Shown: one piece after another, positions 33,718 through 42,619 of the stretch
Position numbering within the stretch: the first letter of the stretch is position 1
How the letters are laid out: each line of letters starts with the position of its first letter
Source: JAVBKE01 sp031554215
GTDB taxonomy: Bacteria > Bacillota > Bacilli > JARBTR01
DNA length: 54,066 bases
Assembly: GCA_031554215.1 (NCBI GenBank)
Contig: JAVBKF010000036.1
Coordinates: forward strand, 1 to 54,066
Reading direction: 5' to 3'
Translations under genes and position numbers: made by a program
The notes under the pieces: generated by a model
Told to the model about the DNA's origin: nothing
What the model saw: the letters and a program-made list of their open reading frames with translations, nothing else
Database searches by the model: none

Positions 33718-33751
33718 GTGAATACAAGCCGATTTTCTAGCTTGTATTCAC
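33718..33751 (-). promoter_or_regulatory. Intercistronic hairpin between pgk and tpiA
   Basis: GTGAATACAAGC (33718-33729) and GCTTGTATTCAC (33740-33751) form a perfect 12-bp stem with a 10-nt loop. No T-run follows on the minus strand, so it is better read as an mRNA processing or stabilising element than as a terminator. Confidence 0.6.
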
Positions 33752-33819
33752 CTTTATCGTTTCTAGTATAAAAGCATAAGACTATTCTATTAAATCAATC
33801 TTCATTTTTTCCTAACAGG

Positions 33820-34998
33820 TTACTTATCATTTAAAGCAACAACGCCAGGCAATACTTTGCCTTCCATGAATTCAAGCGAAGCGCCGCCACCAGTTGAAAT
33901 ATGGCTCATTTGATCCGCAAGGTGGAACTTTTCCACAGCAGCAGCAGAATCGCCGCCACCGATAATTGAATAAGCATCAGAAGCAGCTAAGCTCTCAGCA
34001 ACTGCTTTAGTACCGCCTGCAAATTTATCAAATTCAAATACACCCATTGGACCATTCCAAACAACGAGCTTTGATGATTTAATGGCATCAGCATAAAGTG
34101 CTGCCGTTTTTGGGCCGATATCTAGTGACATCCAATCTGCTGGGATCTGATCAATCTCAACGATTTTTGATTCAACGTTTTCACCAAACTCAGGTGCAAT
34201 GACAGCATCAATTGGCATAAGGAAGTTGACGCCATTTTTCTTCGCTTTTTCCATAAAACTTTTCGCGAGTTCAATTTTGTCTTCTTCAAGTAGTGATGTT
34301 CCGATTTCATGCCCCTGTGCTTTGATGAACGTATAAGCAAGTCCCCCGCCAATGATTAAAGTGTCGACCTTATCAAGCAAGTGGTCGATGACACCAATCT
34401 TATCTTTCACCTTTGCGCCACCAACGATAGCAGTGAAAGGACGCTCAGGTGTTGAAAGTGCTTTACCAAGAACCTCAAGTTCTTTCTCCATTAGTAAACC
34501 AGCTACTGCAGGAACACACTTTGCAATTCCTTCTGTTGAAGCATGCGCACGGTGGGCAGCACCAAACGCATCGTTGACAAAAATATCAGCAAGACTAGCA
34601 AATTGCGATGCAAGTGTTGCATCATTTTTTTCTTCTCCAGGATAAAAGCGAACATTCTCTAGTAAAAGGACATCGCCTTCTGCTAACTGATTAGAAAGTC
34701 GTACACTTTGTGCTAGATCAGCGTTACCAAATGTAACTGGCCTGTTTAGTAAAGTCTCTAGGCGACTTGCAACTGGTGCTAGTGTAAATTCCATGTTGAC
34801 AGTTCCCTTAGGACGTCCAAGGTGACTCGCTAAAATAATTTTTGCCCCTTTTTCAATTAGAAATTGAATTGTTGGTAGGGCAGCGACGATTCTAGTTTCA
34901 TCAGAAATGTTGCCATCTTGCATTGGTACATTGAAATCGACACGACAAAACACGCGTTTCCCTTTTACGTCGATATCACGAATTGACTGCTTATTCAA
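33820..34998 (-). CDS. pgk: Phosphoglycerate kinase
   Basis: A 392-residue kinase of usual length. It has the substrate motif RVDFNVP (about 19-25), HLGRPKG (about 59-65), FVNDAFGAAHRAHAS, the hinge region KVKDKIGVIDHLL and the nucleotide loop GGGDSAAAVEKF near the C-terminus. It makes ATP and 3-phosphoglycerate from 1,3-bisphosphoglycerate. The start is TTG 34998 with AAGGAGG and an 8-nt gap. It is the first gene of the block. The usual Bacilli partners cggR and gapA, normally upstream, are absent here; the next gene upstream is prpD with its own terminator. Confidence 0.97.
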   Translation of the reverse strand: MNKQSIRDIDVKGKRVFCRVDFNVPMQDGNISDETRIVAALPTIQFLIEKGAKIILASHLGRPKGTVNMEFTLAPVASRLETLLNRPVTFGNADLAQSVRLSNQLAEGDVLLLENVRFYPGEEKNDATLASQFASLADIFVNDAFGAAHRAHASTEGIAKCVPAVAGLLMEKELEVLGKALSTPERPFTAIVGGAKVKDKIGVIDHLLDKVDTLIIGGGLAYTFIKAQGHEIGTSLLEEDKIELAKSFMEKAKKNGVNFLMPIDAVIAPEFGENVESKIVEIDQIPADWMSLDIGPKTAALYADAIKSSKLVVWNGPMGVFEFDKFAGGTKAVAESLAASDAYSIIGGGDSAAAVEKFHLADQMSHISTGGGASLEFMEGKVLPGVVALNDK

Positions 34999-35158
34999 AT
35001 CTTTTGCCTCCTTAGGAAATAGTTTTAAAGCATATTTTCGAGCATAGAAACCCCGTTACAATTCAAGAAATAAATCATTCCGAGCCATATGCATAGCATT
35101 TTTGAAACTAGTTTTTTACGCTATACTCAAAATTGATATGTAATATACCGCCTTCTAT

Positions 35159-35164
35159 TATACC
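35159..35164 (-). promoter_or_regulatory. Probable -10 of the pgk operon promoter
   Basis: A perfect TATAAT on the minus strand (35159-35164) inside GGGTATAATAG, with only a poor -35 at the proper distance. It would leave a leader of about 150 nt. No CggR-type operator was recognised. Confidence 0.4.
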
Positions 35165-35358
35165 CATATTCAAGGGAAAAATCAGCAACATTTCATAAGT
35201 TGATTTTAAAATTTAGTACGATAAGGTTTTCAGGTTTGTACGCGCGAGGATTTAGCGCGGCTTTGCCCGGAACAAGATGATTTGTACCGTGGTTATATTT
35301 TAAAATAATAAATGCGTGATAGCGATCGTAGTGGCGTGTAACCATTGAATGGAAGAAA
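35165..35358. other. Gap between prpD terminator and the pgk promoter
   Basis: No gene is seen. It has an AT-rich part followed by a short GC-rich part (around 35240-35270) without a clear stem. Confidence 0.4.
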
Positions 35359-35390
35359 GGACAATGCAGCTGGTATTAACTGCATTGTCC
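35359..35390 (-). terminator. prpD terminator
   Basis: GGACAATGCAG (35359-35369) and CTGCATTGTCC (35380-35390) form a perfect 11-bp stem. The minus-strand tail is TTTCTT, so termination may be partial. It ends the prpB-mmgD-prpD transcript. Confidence 0.7.
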
Positions 35391-35452
35391 CTCTTTGATC
35401 GTGCGGTATAGTGTCAATTCTTTCTGCATGGCCGCTCGGTACGAGCCAATTA

Positions 35453-36889
35453 TCAAATCATGAATAAATTAACAAATTCACAGACTGGAATGGATTCCAA
35501 AACCATTTGATCATCACAAAGTGCCTCAATTAAATTCGCCTGTTTACTAGGGAAGTAGGTCAGATTATCCTTGAATTTCTGCTCTAGAAGCGGAATCCCT
35601 TCTTCTCGGCGGCGTTTGTGACCAACAGGATAAGCCACTTCAATCAAATCAGAAATGGTTCCATCTAGAAAAAACACCTGCACCGCATTCGCGATTGAGC
35701 GTTTCTTTGGATCAAGATAGTCCTTTGAGTAGAGACGATTCTCTATTACAATTATTTTCTCACGCAAGTGATCAATTTGCGGGTTAGAGGCCACGTTATC
35801 TTCGTAATGATCTGCCGTTAGCTCACCATAAATCAGTCCAACTGCAGTCATATATTGCAAACAATGATCACGATCTGCTGGGTTATGGAGCGGTCCTTTC
35901 TTATCAATAATTCGGATAGCCGATTCATGTGTCGTTATAACAATTCGATCAATTTCACCTAACCGGTCCCGGACGACAGGATGTAATTGAAACGCACACT
36001 CCACAGCCGTCTGCGCGTGAAACTCGGCTGGGAAAGCAATTTTGAACAGAATGTTTTCCATCACATATGTACCATATGGACGCTTTAGTTTCAATTCATT
36101 CCCGCCGAAAAGCGCATCATAGAAGCCCCATGTTTTTTCTGTCAGAGCGGTCGGGTAGCTCATTTCACCACTTTGCGCGATGAGTGCAAGACGAACGGCC
36201 CGGCTTGTTGCATCACCGGCTGCCCATGATTTACGCGTGCCTGTATTCGGAGCATGCCGATAGGTGCGCAGTGCAGCGCCATCAATCCAAGCATTGGAAA
36301 CGGCACTCGTCATCTCCGCTTTCGTGAGACCCAGTAAATGTGACACTACAGCAGTTGAAGCGATTTTCACAAGCAGAACATGGTCAAGTCCAACGCGGTT
36401 AAAGCTATTTTCCAACGCCAAAACCCCTTGAATTTCATGTGCTTTAATCATTGCTTCAAGGACATCACGCATCGTCAGTGGTGGCTCACCTTTAGCAACT
36501 TGCTGCCTGCTAACATAATCGGCAACGGCAAGAATCCCGCCCAGATTATCCGATGGATGCCCCCATTCAGCAGCAAGCCAAGTATCATTATAATCAAGCC
36601 AGCGAATCATCGTACCAATATTGAAAGCTGCTGTAACGGGGTCGAGTTGATAAGTGGTACCAGGTACTTTAGCACCATTTTTCACTGTCGTTCCGGGCAC
36701 AATTGGTCCGAGTAGCTTGGTACATGCTGGGTAGCGGAGGGCAAGGAGACCGCAGCCAAGTGTATCCATTAAACAATATCGAGCCGTTTCTAACGCTTCA
36801 GGCTGGTCGACAACAAAGTCAGTCACATAATTGACAATGTCAACTATGACTTGATCTGGACCGGTTCTACCATCTGTAGTTGTGTTCAT
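35453..36889 (-). CDS. prpD: 2-methylcitrate dehydratase PrpD (MmgE)
   Basis: A 478-residue MmgE/PrpD-family dehydratase. The text carries the family's N-terminal ETARYCLMDTLGCGLLAL block (about 30-47), the WLDYNDTWLAAEWGHPSDNLG active-site block (about 92-112), and WAAGDATSRAV. It dehydrates 2-methylcitrate to 2-methyl-cis-aconitate in propionyl-CoA breakdown. The start is ATG 36889 with GGAGGAA and a 7-nt gap. It is the third gene of the leftward arm prpB-mmgD-prpD. The hydration back to methylisocitrate is done by aconitase in B. subtilis; no such gene is present in the window. Confidence 0.95.
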   Translation of the reverse strand: MNTTTDGRTGPDQVIVDIVNYVTDFVVDQPEALETARYCLMDTLGCGLLALRYPACTKLLGPIVPGTTVKNGAKVPGTTYQLDPVTAAFNIGTMIRWLDYNDTWLAAEWGHPSDNLGGILAVADYVSRQQVAKGEPPLTMRDVLEAMIKAHEIQGVLALENSFNRVGLDHVLLVKIASTAVVSHLLGLTKAEMTSAVSNAWIDGAALRTYRHAPNTGTRKSWAAGDATSRAVRLALIAQSGEMSYPTALTEKTWGFYDALFGGNELKLKRPYGTYVMENILFKIAFPAEFHAQTAVECAFQLHPVVRDRLGEIDRIVITTHESAIRIIDKKGPLHNPADRDHCLQYMTAVGLIYGELTADHYEDNVASNPQIDHLREKIIVIENRLYSKDYLDPKKRSIANAVQVFFLDGTISDLIEVAYPVGHKRRREEGIPLLEQKFKDNLTYFPSKQANLIEALCDDQMVLESIPVCEFVNLFMI

Positions 36890-36922
36890 TCTATTTCCTC
36901 CTTCCTCCAAATGAATAAAATA

Positions 36923-38038
36923 TTATGTGCGTTGTTCAATCGGAACCCATCCGGCTGGATCAGGTCCGGTATAATCTGCATTAGGGCGAATGAGCTTGTT
37001 ATTGGCACGTTGCTCAATAATATGTGCTGCCCATCCGGCTGTTCGTGAAATGACAAAAATTGGCGTAAACAACTTGGTTGGAATGCCAAGTAAGTGGTAG
37101 GCAGAAGCCGAATAGAAATCAAGATTTGGGAATAACTTCTTATCCGTCCACATCTTCTTTTCAATTGCTTCAGAGATGTTGAATAAAGTAAGGTCCCCTG
37201 CTGCTACAGATAGTCTATGTGACCAAGATTTAATGATATCTGATCGTGGATCGGTCGCCTTATAGACACGGTGTCCAAAACCCATAATGAGCTCTTTCGC
37301 TTCTAGGCACTTCGCTATACCTCGTTCTGCTTCCTCAGGGGTTTGGAATTGGGCAATTAAATCCATTGCCGCTTCATTTGCACCGCCATGTAAGTGCCCA
37401 CGTAGCGTTCCAATCCCAGAGGTAATCGCCGAATAAAAATCAGACAAAGTAGCAGCAGTAACCCGCGCAGCAAATGTCGATGCATTAAACTCATGTTCCG
37501 CGTATAAAGTGAGCGAAACATCCATGCAATGTTCATGTAAGACGCTTGGTTTTTCATGATGTAACAAATGGAGGAAATGAGCAGCAACACTGTTATCATC
37601 CGTTTTCGTCTCAATCCGGTTGCCGTTGTGATGAAAATGGTACCAGTAAAGAAGCATTGAGCTGTAGCTGGCGATTAAACGCTCAGCAATCGCTTGCTGC
37701 TGTGCTATATCACGCTCTGGTTCGAGCGTCCCAAGAAAAGAGCAACCAGTTCTTAATACATCCATTGGATGCGTTGTAGCAGGCATACCTTCGAGTACCC
37801 TCCGAATTTCAGGCGGTAAGTGACGACTTGATTTCAATCTCTGTTTGAAAAGTTCGAGTGCACTAGGGTTAGGCAGTTGCCCGTAAAGTAGTAAGTAAGC
37901 CGTTTCCTCGAAACAGCCATATGTCGTGAGATCATCGACCGAATACCCCCGGTAATGTAGTCCTTTTCCAGCCTTTCCAACTGCCGAAATCGCAGTCTGT
38001 CCAGCTGTAATTCCCGCAAGCCCACCAGATTTACTCAT
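36923..38038 (-). CDS. mmgD: 2-methylcitrate/citrate synthase (MmgD type)
   Basis: 371 residues, matching MmgD of B. subtilis. Citrate-synthase landmarks are SKSGGLAGITAGQTAIS and LHYRGYSVDDL at the N-terminus, the catalytic histidine loop GTLRGHLHGGANEAAM, the second histidine in GFGHRVYK, and RPNADYTGP near the end. It condenses propionyl-CoA (and acetyl-CoA) with oxaloacetate. The start is ATG 38038 with AAAGGAG; a long upstream frame to 38143 has no site and does not match the family. It lies between prpB and prpD. The assignment to 2-methylcitrate rather than citrate synthase follows from the operon. Confidence 0.93.
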   Translation of the reverse strand: MSKSGGLAGITAGQTAISAVGKAGKGLHYRGYSVDDLTTYGCFEETAYLLLYGQLPNPSALELFKQRLKSSRHLPPEIRRVLEGMPATTHPMDVLRTGCSFLGTLEPERDIAQQQAIAERLIASYSSMLLYWYHFHHNGNRIETKTDDNSVAAHFLHLLHHEKPSVLHEHCMDVSLTLYAEHEFNASTFAARVTAATLSDFYSAITSGIGTLRGHLHGGANEAAMDLIAQFQTPEEAERGIAKCLEAKELIMGFGHRVYKATDPRSDIIKSWSHRLSVAAGDLTLFNISEAIEKKMWTDKKLFPNLDFYSASAYHLLGIPTKLFTPIFVISRTAGWAAHIIEQRANNKLIRPNADYTGPDPAGWVPIEQRT

Positions 38039-38216
38039 ATGAAAACAGCTCCTTTTAGATGATTTCAATGCGCTGAATAATCGATTCCTAATCGCAAGAA
38101 AATAGGCTGTCTTACAATAAAATGATTCACAGATATGTTGCATCAGGATGACAATGCCGGCATAAAAATTTGGTTTAAGGTCTTACCTTTGTTGATGCTA
38201 TCGCTTGATTTTCTCC

Positions 38217-39113
38217 TCAGAAATGGGTATCTGTTTGGTTTGTAAGAAGCTGATCGAGTTTCTGCTCATAATCATGATAATGAAGAAAGTCGTAGAGCGC
38301 GTCGCGTGTTTGCATCATCGAAATCATCGATTGCTGCGAACCTGTACTTTGTATCGCCTGATAAACCGCTAGTGCAGCAGCATTCATTGCTCGAAAGGCT
38401 GAGAGTGGGTAGAGTGCCATCTGAACACCACAACTTGCTAATTGGTCTTTTGTAAATAAAGGTGTTCGTCCAAATTCAGTGATATTGGCCAGAATAGGCA
38501 CCTTTACTGCTTCAGAAATGGCCTTGTATTGGTCTAACGCTGTCACCGCTTCAGCAAAAATCATGTCTGCCCCAGCCTCAACATAAGCACATGCTCTCTC
38601 TATAGCACCTGACAAACCCTCGGTTGCCAGTGCGTCTGTCCTCGCCATAATCACAAAATCGGGATCTGTTCTTGCATCAACTGCTGCTTTAATGCGGTCA
38701 ACCATTTCAGCCTGAGAGGTAATCATTTTATTGGGACGATGACCACAGCGTTTTTCCGCTACTTGATCCTCGATATGAACTGCGGCAGCACCAGCATGAG
38801 TCATTTGCTGAATTGTTCGTGTGATTGAAAATGTACTGCCAAAGCCTGTATCAATATCGACGAGCACAGGTAAGGCGGTCGCTGAGGTAATACGCTGAAC
38901 ATCACTGACAACCTCACTTAGCGTTGTAATCCCTAGATCAGGAAGGCCAAAAGATGCATTGGCAACACCAGCCCCAGAAACATAAAGCGATTTAAATCCA
39001 GTGCGTTCAGCCATCAGTGCCGTGTAGGCGTTAATCGTTCCGACAATTTGTAAGGGGCGCTCCTTAGTCAGTGCCGCGCGAAATCTGTTGCCAGGTGAAT
39101 CTTGTTGATGCAT
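38217..39113 (-). CDS. prpB: Methylisocitrate lyase PrpB (MmgF)
   Basis: 298 residues of the isocitrate lyase/PEP mutase superfamily. It has the metal-binding DIDTGFG (about 86-92), IEDQ, and the catalytic loop KRCGH with Cys123. Members with KRCGH cleave 2-methylisocitrate to pyruvate and succinate, the last step of the methylcitrate cycle. The start is ATG 39113 with GGAGG and a 6-nt gap; 15 residues of an upstream frame were discarded. It is the first gene of the leftward arm, divergent from the thiolase gene across about 250 nt. Confidence 0.95.
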   Translation of the reverse strand: MHQQDSPGNRFRAALTKERPLQIVGTINAYTALMAERTGFKSLYVSGAGVANASFGLPDLGITTLSEVVSDVQRITSATALPVLVDIDTGFGSTFSITRTIQQMTHAGAAAVHIEDQVAEKRCGHRPNKMITSQAEMVDRIKAAVDARTDPDFVIMARTDALATEGLSGAIERACAYVEAGADMIFAEAVTALDQYKAISEAVKVPILANITEFGRTPLFTKDQLASCGVQMALYPLSAFRAMNAAALAVYQAIQSTGSQQSMISMMQTRDALYDFLHYHDYEQKLDQLLTNQTDTHF

Positions 39114-39359
39114 GGTTTTCCTCCATTCTTGGTACGACCAACTGCTCATCCCTATCATTTATATGCATAAGCAATTTTTTAACACCAAAAAGTCTTTTAC
39201 CGCTCAGTTTCGTGCGTGTTTATAGCGCTAGGTAGCCAGTGATTTAAGTCAAAGAGAAGCGTAATGTATCATGATGATTTCAATCAGCGCGCATGAATTT
39301 TTAGTGTTCATCGACATAAAGTAGCAGTAGTAGAACTGGCTTTACAGGAGGGAAAGACG
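39114..39359. promoter_or_regulatory. Divergent control region of the propionate/beta-oxidation cluster
   Basis: About 245 nt between prpB (minus) and mmgA (plus) must hold both promoters. I see no textbook sigma-A promoter on either strand (a TTGACT on the minus strand has bad spacing), and no perfect catabolite-responsive element. A short inverted repeat, ATGAA-N9-TTCAT (about 39291-39309), is the best candidate operator. In B. subtilis the mmg operon is driven by sigma-E under catabolite control. Confidence 0.4.
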
Positions 39360-40541
39360 ATGGGTAAATCGGTTATTGTCAGCGCAGCACGGACACCATT
39401 TGCTAAGTTTGGTGGTGCGCTAAAAGACTATTCGGCGACGGATTTAGGTGCAATTGCGATACAAGAAGCATTGCTACGTTCTGGTGTCGATAATCGTCAT
39501 GTGGATGAAGTACTGATGGGAATGGTGCTCCAAGCGGGTAGCGGGCAAATTCCCTCAAGACAAGCAGCGATGAAAGCAGGTCTCGGCTGGTGTGTTCATA
39601 CTGAAACAATTAATAAGGTATGCGCATCAGGACTTCGCGCTGTCACGTTAGCTGATCAAATCATTCGTGCTGGCGATGCAGAAGTAATTGTAGCAGGCGG
39701 AATGGAAAGCATGTCAAATGCGCCATATGCGATAAAAACAGCACGCTTTGGTACCCGAATGGGAGATGCCACGCTGCTAGACCTCATGATTCATGACGGG
39801 CTAACTTGTGCTTTTGATCAGGTTCATATGGCGGTTCACGGCAGTCGTGTTGCTGAAGAATTTGCGGTAACAAGAGCTGAGCAGGATGCGTGGGCGCTGC
39901 GAAGCCAATTGCGTGCTGCCGCCGCCATCACAGAAGGGAAACTGACGGCGGAAATCGTACCAGTCACGTTGCAGGAACGAAATGGTATGACTCAAGTAAT
40001 TGATCAAGATGAACCTCCTCGTCCAGATACGAGCGCTGAGAAACTAGCTGCGCTGGCCCCGATTATGACTAAATCCGGCACAATAACAGCAGGGAATGCA
40101 CCGGGAGTCAATGATGGTGCTGGCGCATTTGTTGTCATGTCTGAGGAGAAAGCTTTAGCCTTGGGTACTAGACCGCTCGCAACGATACTGGCACATGTGG
40201 CGGTCGGTGAAAGCGCACCCTATTTGGCAACGGCACCAGGTCATGCGATTAATCAGTTGCTTCAGAAAACAGGGTTTCATCGTTCAGATATTGATTTGGT
40301 TGAAATCAACGAAGCATTTGCATCCGTTGTGCTCACGAGTGCTACACTTGCGGAAATTGATCACGAGAAAATCAATGTGAATGGTGGTGCGATTGCGTTC
40401 GGTCATCCGATTGGTGCTAGCGGAGCCCGAATCCTGATGACCTTGATTTACGAATTAAAGCGCCGGGGCGGAGGACTGGGGATTGCGGCCATTTGTAGTG
40501 GCGGTGGTCAAGGAGATGCAGTGCTTGTACAAGTACATTGA
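39360..40541 (+). CDS. mmgA: Acetyl-CoA C-acetyltransferase (thiolase), MmgA type
   Basis: A 393-residue thiolase. The nucleophilic Cys88 lies in NKVCASGLRA, the catalytic histidine in GGAIAFGHPIGASG, and the second cysteine in CSGGGQGDA at the C-terminus. It joins or cleaves acetoacetyl-CoA and longer 3-ketoacyl-CoA. The start is ATG 39360 with GGAGGG. It is the first gene of the rightward arm and matches mmgA in the B. subtilis mmgABCDEF order. With the following genes it supplies a complete short-chain beta-oxidation route. Confidence 0.94.
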   Translation: MGKSVIVSAARTPFAKFGGALKDYSATDLGAIAIQEALLRSGVDNRHVDEVLMGMVLQAGSGQIPSRQAAMKAGLGWCVHTETINKVCASGLRAVTLADQIIRAGDAEVIVAGGMESMSNAPYAIKTARFGTRMGDATLLDLMIHDGLTCAFDQVHMAVHGSRVAEEFAVTRAEQDAWALRSQLRAAAAITEGKLTAEIVPVTLQERNGMTQVIDQDEPPRPDTSAEKLAALAPIMTKSGTITAGNAPGVNDGAGAFVVMSEEKALALGTRPLATILAHVAVGESAPYLATAPGHAINQLLQKTGFHRSDIDLVEINEAFASVVLTSATLAEIDHEKINVNGGAIAFGHPIGASGARILMTLIYELKRRGGGLGIAAICSGGGQGDAVLVQVH

Positions 40542-40603
40542 TGCTGAGGGATCAGCATTTGTTTAAATAAGCACGCCCTTTTGCGTGGCTAAGGAGAAGC
40601 GAA

Positions 40604-41455
40604 ATGATTCTGAGAAAAGTAATGGTGATTGGTGCAGGGCAAATGGGATCAGGCATTGCCCAAGTTTTTAGCACAGCGGGGTACGAAGTGGTTCTTCATG
40701 ACCTGAAGCAAAGTTCTGCCGAGAAAGGCTTGTCGGTAATCAGCAAAAACTTACAGCGTGACGAGGAGAAAGGACGAAAAACTGCTGCCGAAATGAAGGC
40801 AATTATCGGTCGTATTACAGTTTCAACGAGCCTTGAATCTGCTAGTGATGCTGATATCGTGATTGAAGCGGTCGTTGAAAAATTGTCCGTTAAACTAGCA
40901 TTGTTTAAACAGCTCGATCTGATTTGCCCAGCAGATGCCATTCTTGCAAGTAATACATCATCGTTGTCGATTACAGAGATTGCAGCAGTTACGAGTAGAC
41001 CAGATAAAGTCATCGGCATGCACTTTATGAACCCTGTACCTGTCATGAAGCTAGTCGAGGTAGTCCGCGGGCTATCAACCTCGGATCAGACGTATACTGC
41101 TATAGAAGGGCTTGCGGAGAAACTAGGGAAAGTGTCCGTTGTAGTGAATGACTTTCCGGGCTTTGTGTCAAATCGTGTGCTATTGCCAATGATTAATGAA
41201 GCCATTTACTGTGTTTACGAAGGCGTCGCAACCCCCGAATCAATTGACGAGGTGATGAAACTCGGAATGAATCACCCGATGGGACCACTTGCACTTGCTG
41301 ATTTCATTGGTCTTGATACCTGTCTTTACATAATGGAAGTTTTGCATGAGGGATTAGGTGACTCAAAGTATCGTCCATGTCCTTTGCTACGGAAATATGT
41401 AAAAGCAGGCTGGTTAGGTAAAAAGAGGGGACGTGGTTTCTACGTCTATCACTGA
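40604..41455 (+). CDS. mmgB: 3-hydroxybutyryl-CoA dehydrogenase, MmgB type
   Basis: A 283-residue NAD-dependent dehydrogenase. It has the nucleotide fold GAGQMGSG at 10-17, the EAVVEK block near 88-93, catalytic His140 in GMHFMNP, a substrate-region NDFPGFVSNRVL, and the C-terminal helical domain. It oxidises 3-hydroxyacyl-CoA to 3-ketoacyl-CoA. The start is ATG 40604 with AAGGAG. It overlaps the acyl-CoA dehydrogenase gene by 23 nt, implying coupled translation. Its length and text match mmgB/hbd proteins. Confidence 0.94.
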   Translation: MILRKVMVIGAGQMGSGIAQVFSTAGYEVVLHDLKQSSAEKGLSVISKNLQRDEEKGRKTAAEMKAIIGRITVSTSLESASDADIVIEAVVEKLSVKLALFKQLDLICPADAILASNTSSLSITEIAAVTSRPDKVIGMHFMNPVPVMKLVEVVRGLSTSDQTYTAIEGLAEKLGKVSVVVNDFPGFVSNRVLLPMINEAIYCVYEGVATPESIDEVMKLGMNHPMGPLALADFIGLDTCLYIMEVLHEGLGDSKYRPCPLLRKYVKAGWLGKKRGRGFYVYH

Positions 41456-42587
41456 ATTTACTGAAGAACAGCAGAGAATTCGTCAGTATGTTTGGTCATT
41501 TGCACGAAAAGAAATTGCACCATTTGTTGAAACGATGGAACGCCAGGATCAATTCCCTAGCAGCATTATTCAAAAAATGGGTGAACATGGTTTGATGGGG
41601 CTACCAATCGAGCCGCGTTGGGGCGGTGCAGGTGCTGATTTTGTTTCTTACATCTTAGCCATTCAGGAAATTTCTAAGGTCAGTGCAACGATTGGTGTGA
41701 TTCTATCTGTGCATACTTCAGTGGGGACGAATCCGATTCTCTATTTTGGGACTGAAGCACAGAAAACGCACTTCCTTCCCAAACTAACAGCAGGGAAATA
41801 TCTCGGTGCCTTTGCACTGACGGAGCCGAGTTCAGGGTCACATGCTGCTAGTATCCGTACCACTGCCGTCAGAAACGGAGATCATTTCATTCTGAACGGA
41901 AGTAAAATTTTTATCACCAATGCTGGTGTGGCTGATCTTTATATCACTTTTGCTGTGACTAACTCAGCAAAGGGGACACATGGGATTTCAGCTTTTATCG
42001 TTGAAAAGGATACGCCCGGCTTCATCATTGGGAAGAAAGCAAAGAAAATGGGGCTGCACGGGTCCAATACATCTGAACTGTTTTTTGAAAACGCAGTGGT
42101 TCCTGTGCGACATTTACTCGGACAGGAGGGGGATGGTTTCAAAATTGCGATGGCAAACCTTGATCGCGGCAGAATTGGGATTGCTGCTCAGAGCATAGGC
42201 ATTGCAGAAGCGGCTTATGAGTATGCGTTGTCTATTGCTAAAATAAAGCAGCAATACACGGCGATTGGCTCACTCAGTCAAGTGGTCGCTTTCAAATTAG
42301 CTGATATGGCGACTGAACTGGAAGCAGCAAAGTTGCTAGTTTATCGGGCAGCAGGTTATTGTAGCGAGGGACTCCCTTGCGCAATAGAAGCGTCGATGTC
42401 AAAGCGGTTTGCGAGTGATTTGGCAATGAAAATAACTGTAGAGGCAATGGAGATTGCTGGTGAATTGAGCATGAGTAAGGACTATCCACTGGAACGTTAT
42501 TTTCGTGATGCCAAAGTGACCCAGATTTATGAGGGAACCAATGAGATACAGCGTTTGGTCATCGCCAAGCACTTATTACAAAGCTAG
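41433..42587 (+). CDS. mmgC: Acyl-CoA dehydrogenase, MmgC type
   Basis: A 384-residue flavoprotein. It has the FAD-binding ALTEPSSGSHAA and KIFITNAG blocks (about 130-165), DRGRIGIAAQSIGIAEAA (about 246-263) and the catalytic base Glu367 in IYEGTNEIQRLVI. It oxidises short acyl-CoA to the 2-enoyl-CoA. The start is GTG 41433 inside the end of mmgB; the GAGGGG just upstream is close but usable. The typical GxGSDAA motif is altered to GSHAA (usually GSDA), so the FAD-contacting aspartate position is histidine here. No electron-transfer flavoprotein genes are in the window. Confidence 0.93.
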   Translation: MVSTSITEFTEEQQRIRQYVWSFARKEIAPFVETMERQDQFPSSIIQKMGEHGLMGLPIEPRWGGAGADFVSYILAIQEISKVSATIGVILSVHTSVGTNPILYFGTEAQKTHFLPKLTAGKYLGAFALTEPSSGSHAASIRTTAVRNGDHFILNGSKIFITNAGVADLYITFAVTNSAKGTHGISAFIVEKDTPGFIIGKKAKKMGLHGSNTSELFFENAVVPVRHLLGQEGDGFKIAMANLDRGRIGIAAQSIGIAEAAYEYALSIAKIKQQYTAIGSLSQVVAFKLADMATELEAAKLLVYRAAGYCSEGLPCAIEASMSKRFASDLAMKITVEAMEIAGELSMSKDYPLERYFRDAKVTQIYEGTNEIQRLVIAKHLLQS

Positions 42588-42619
42588 CGTGAATTTAAAA
42601 TTTCTAGGGAGTTGAAACG

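Noticed and set aside
38039..38143. N-terminal extension of the 2-methylcitrate synthase
   Set aside because: The added residues do not match the family and the ribosome site belongs to ATG 38038.
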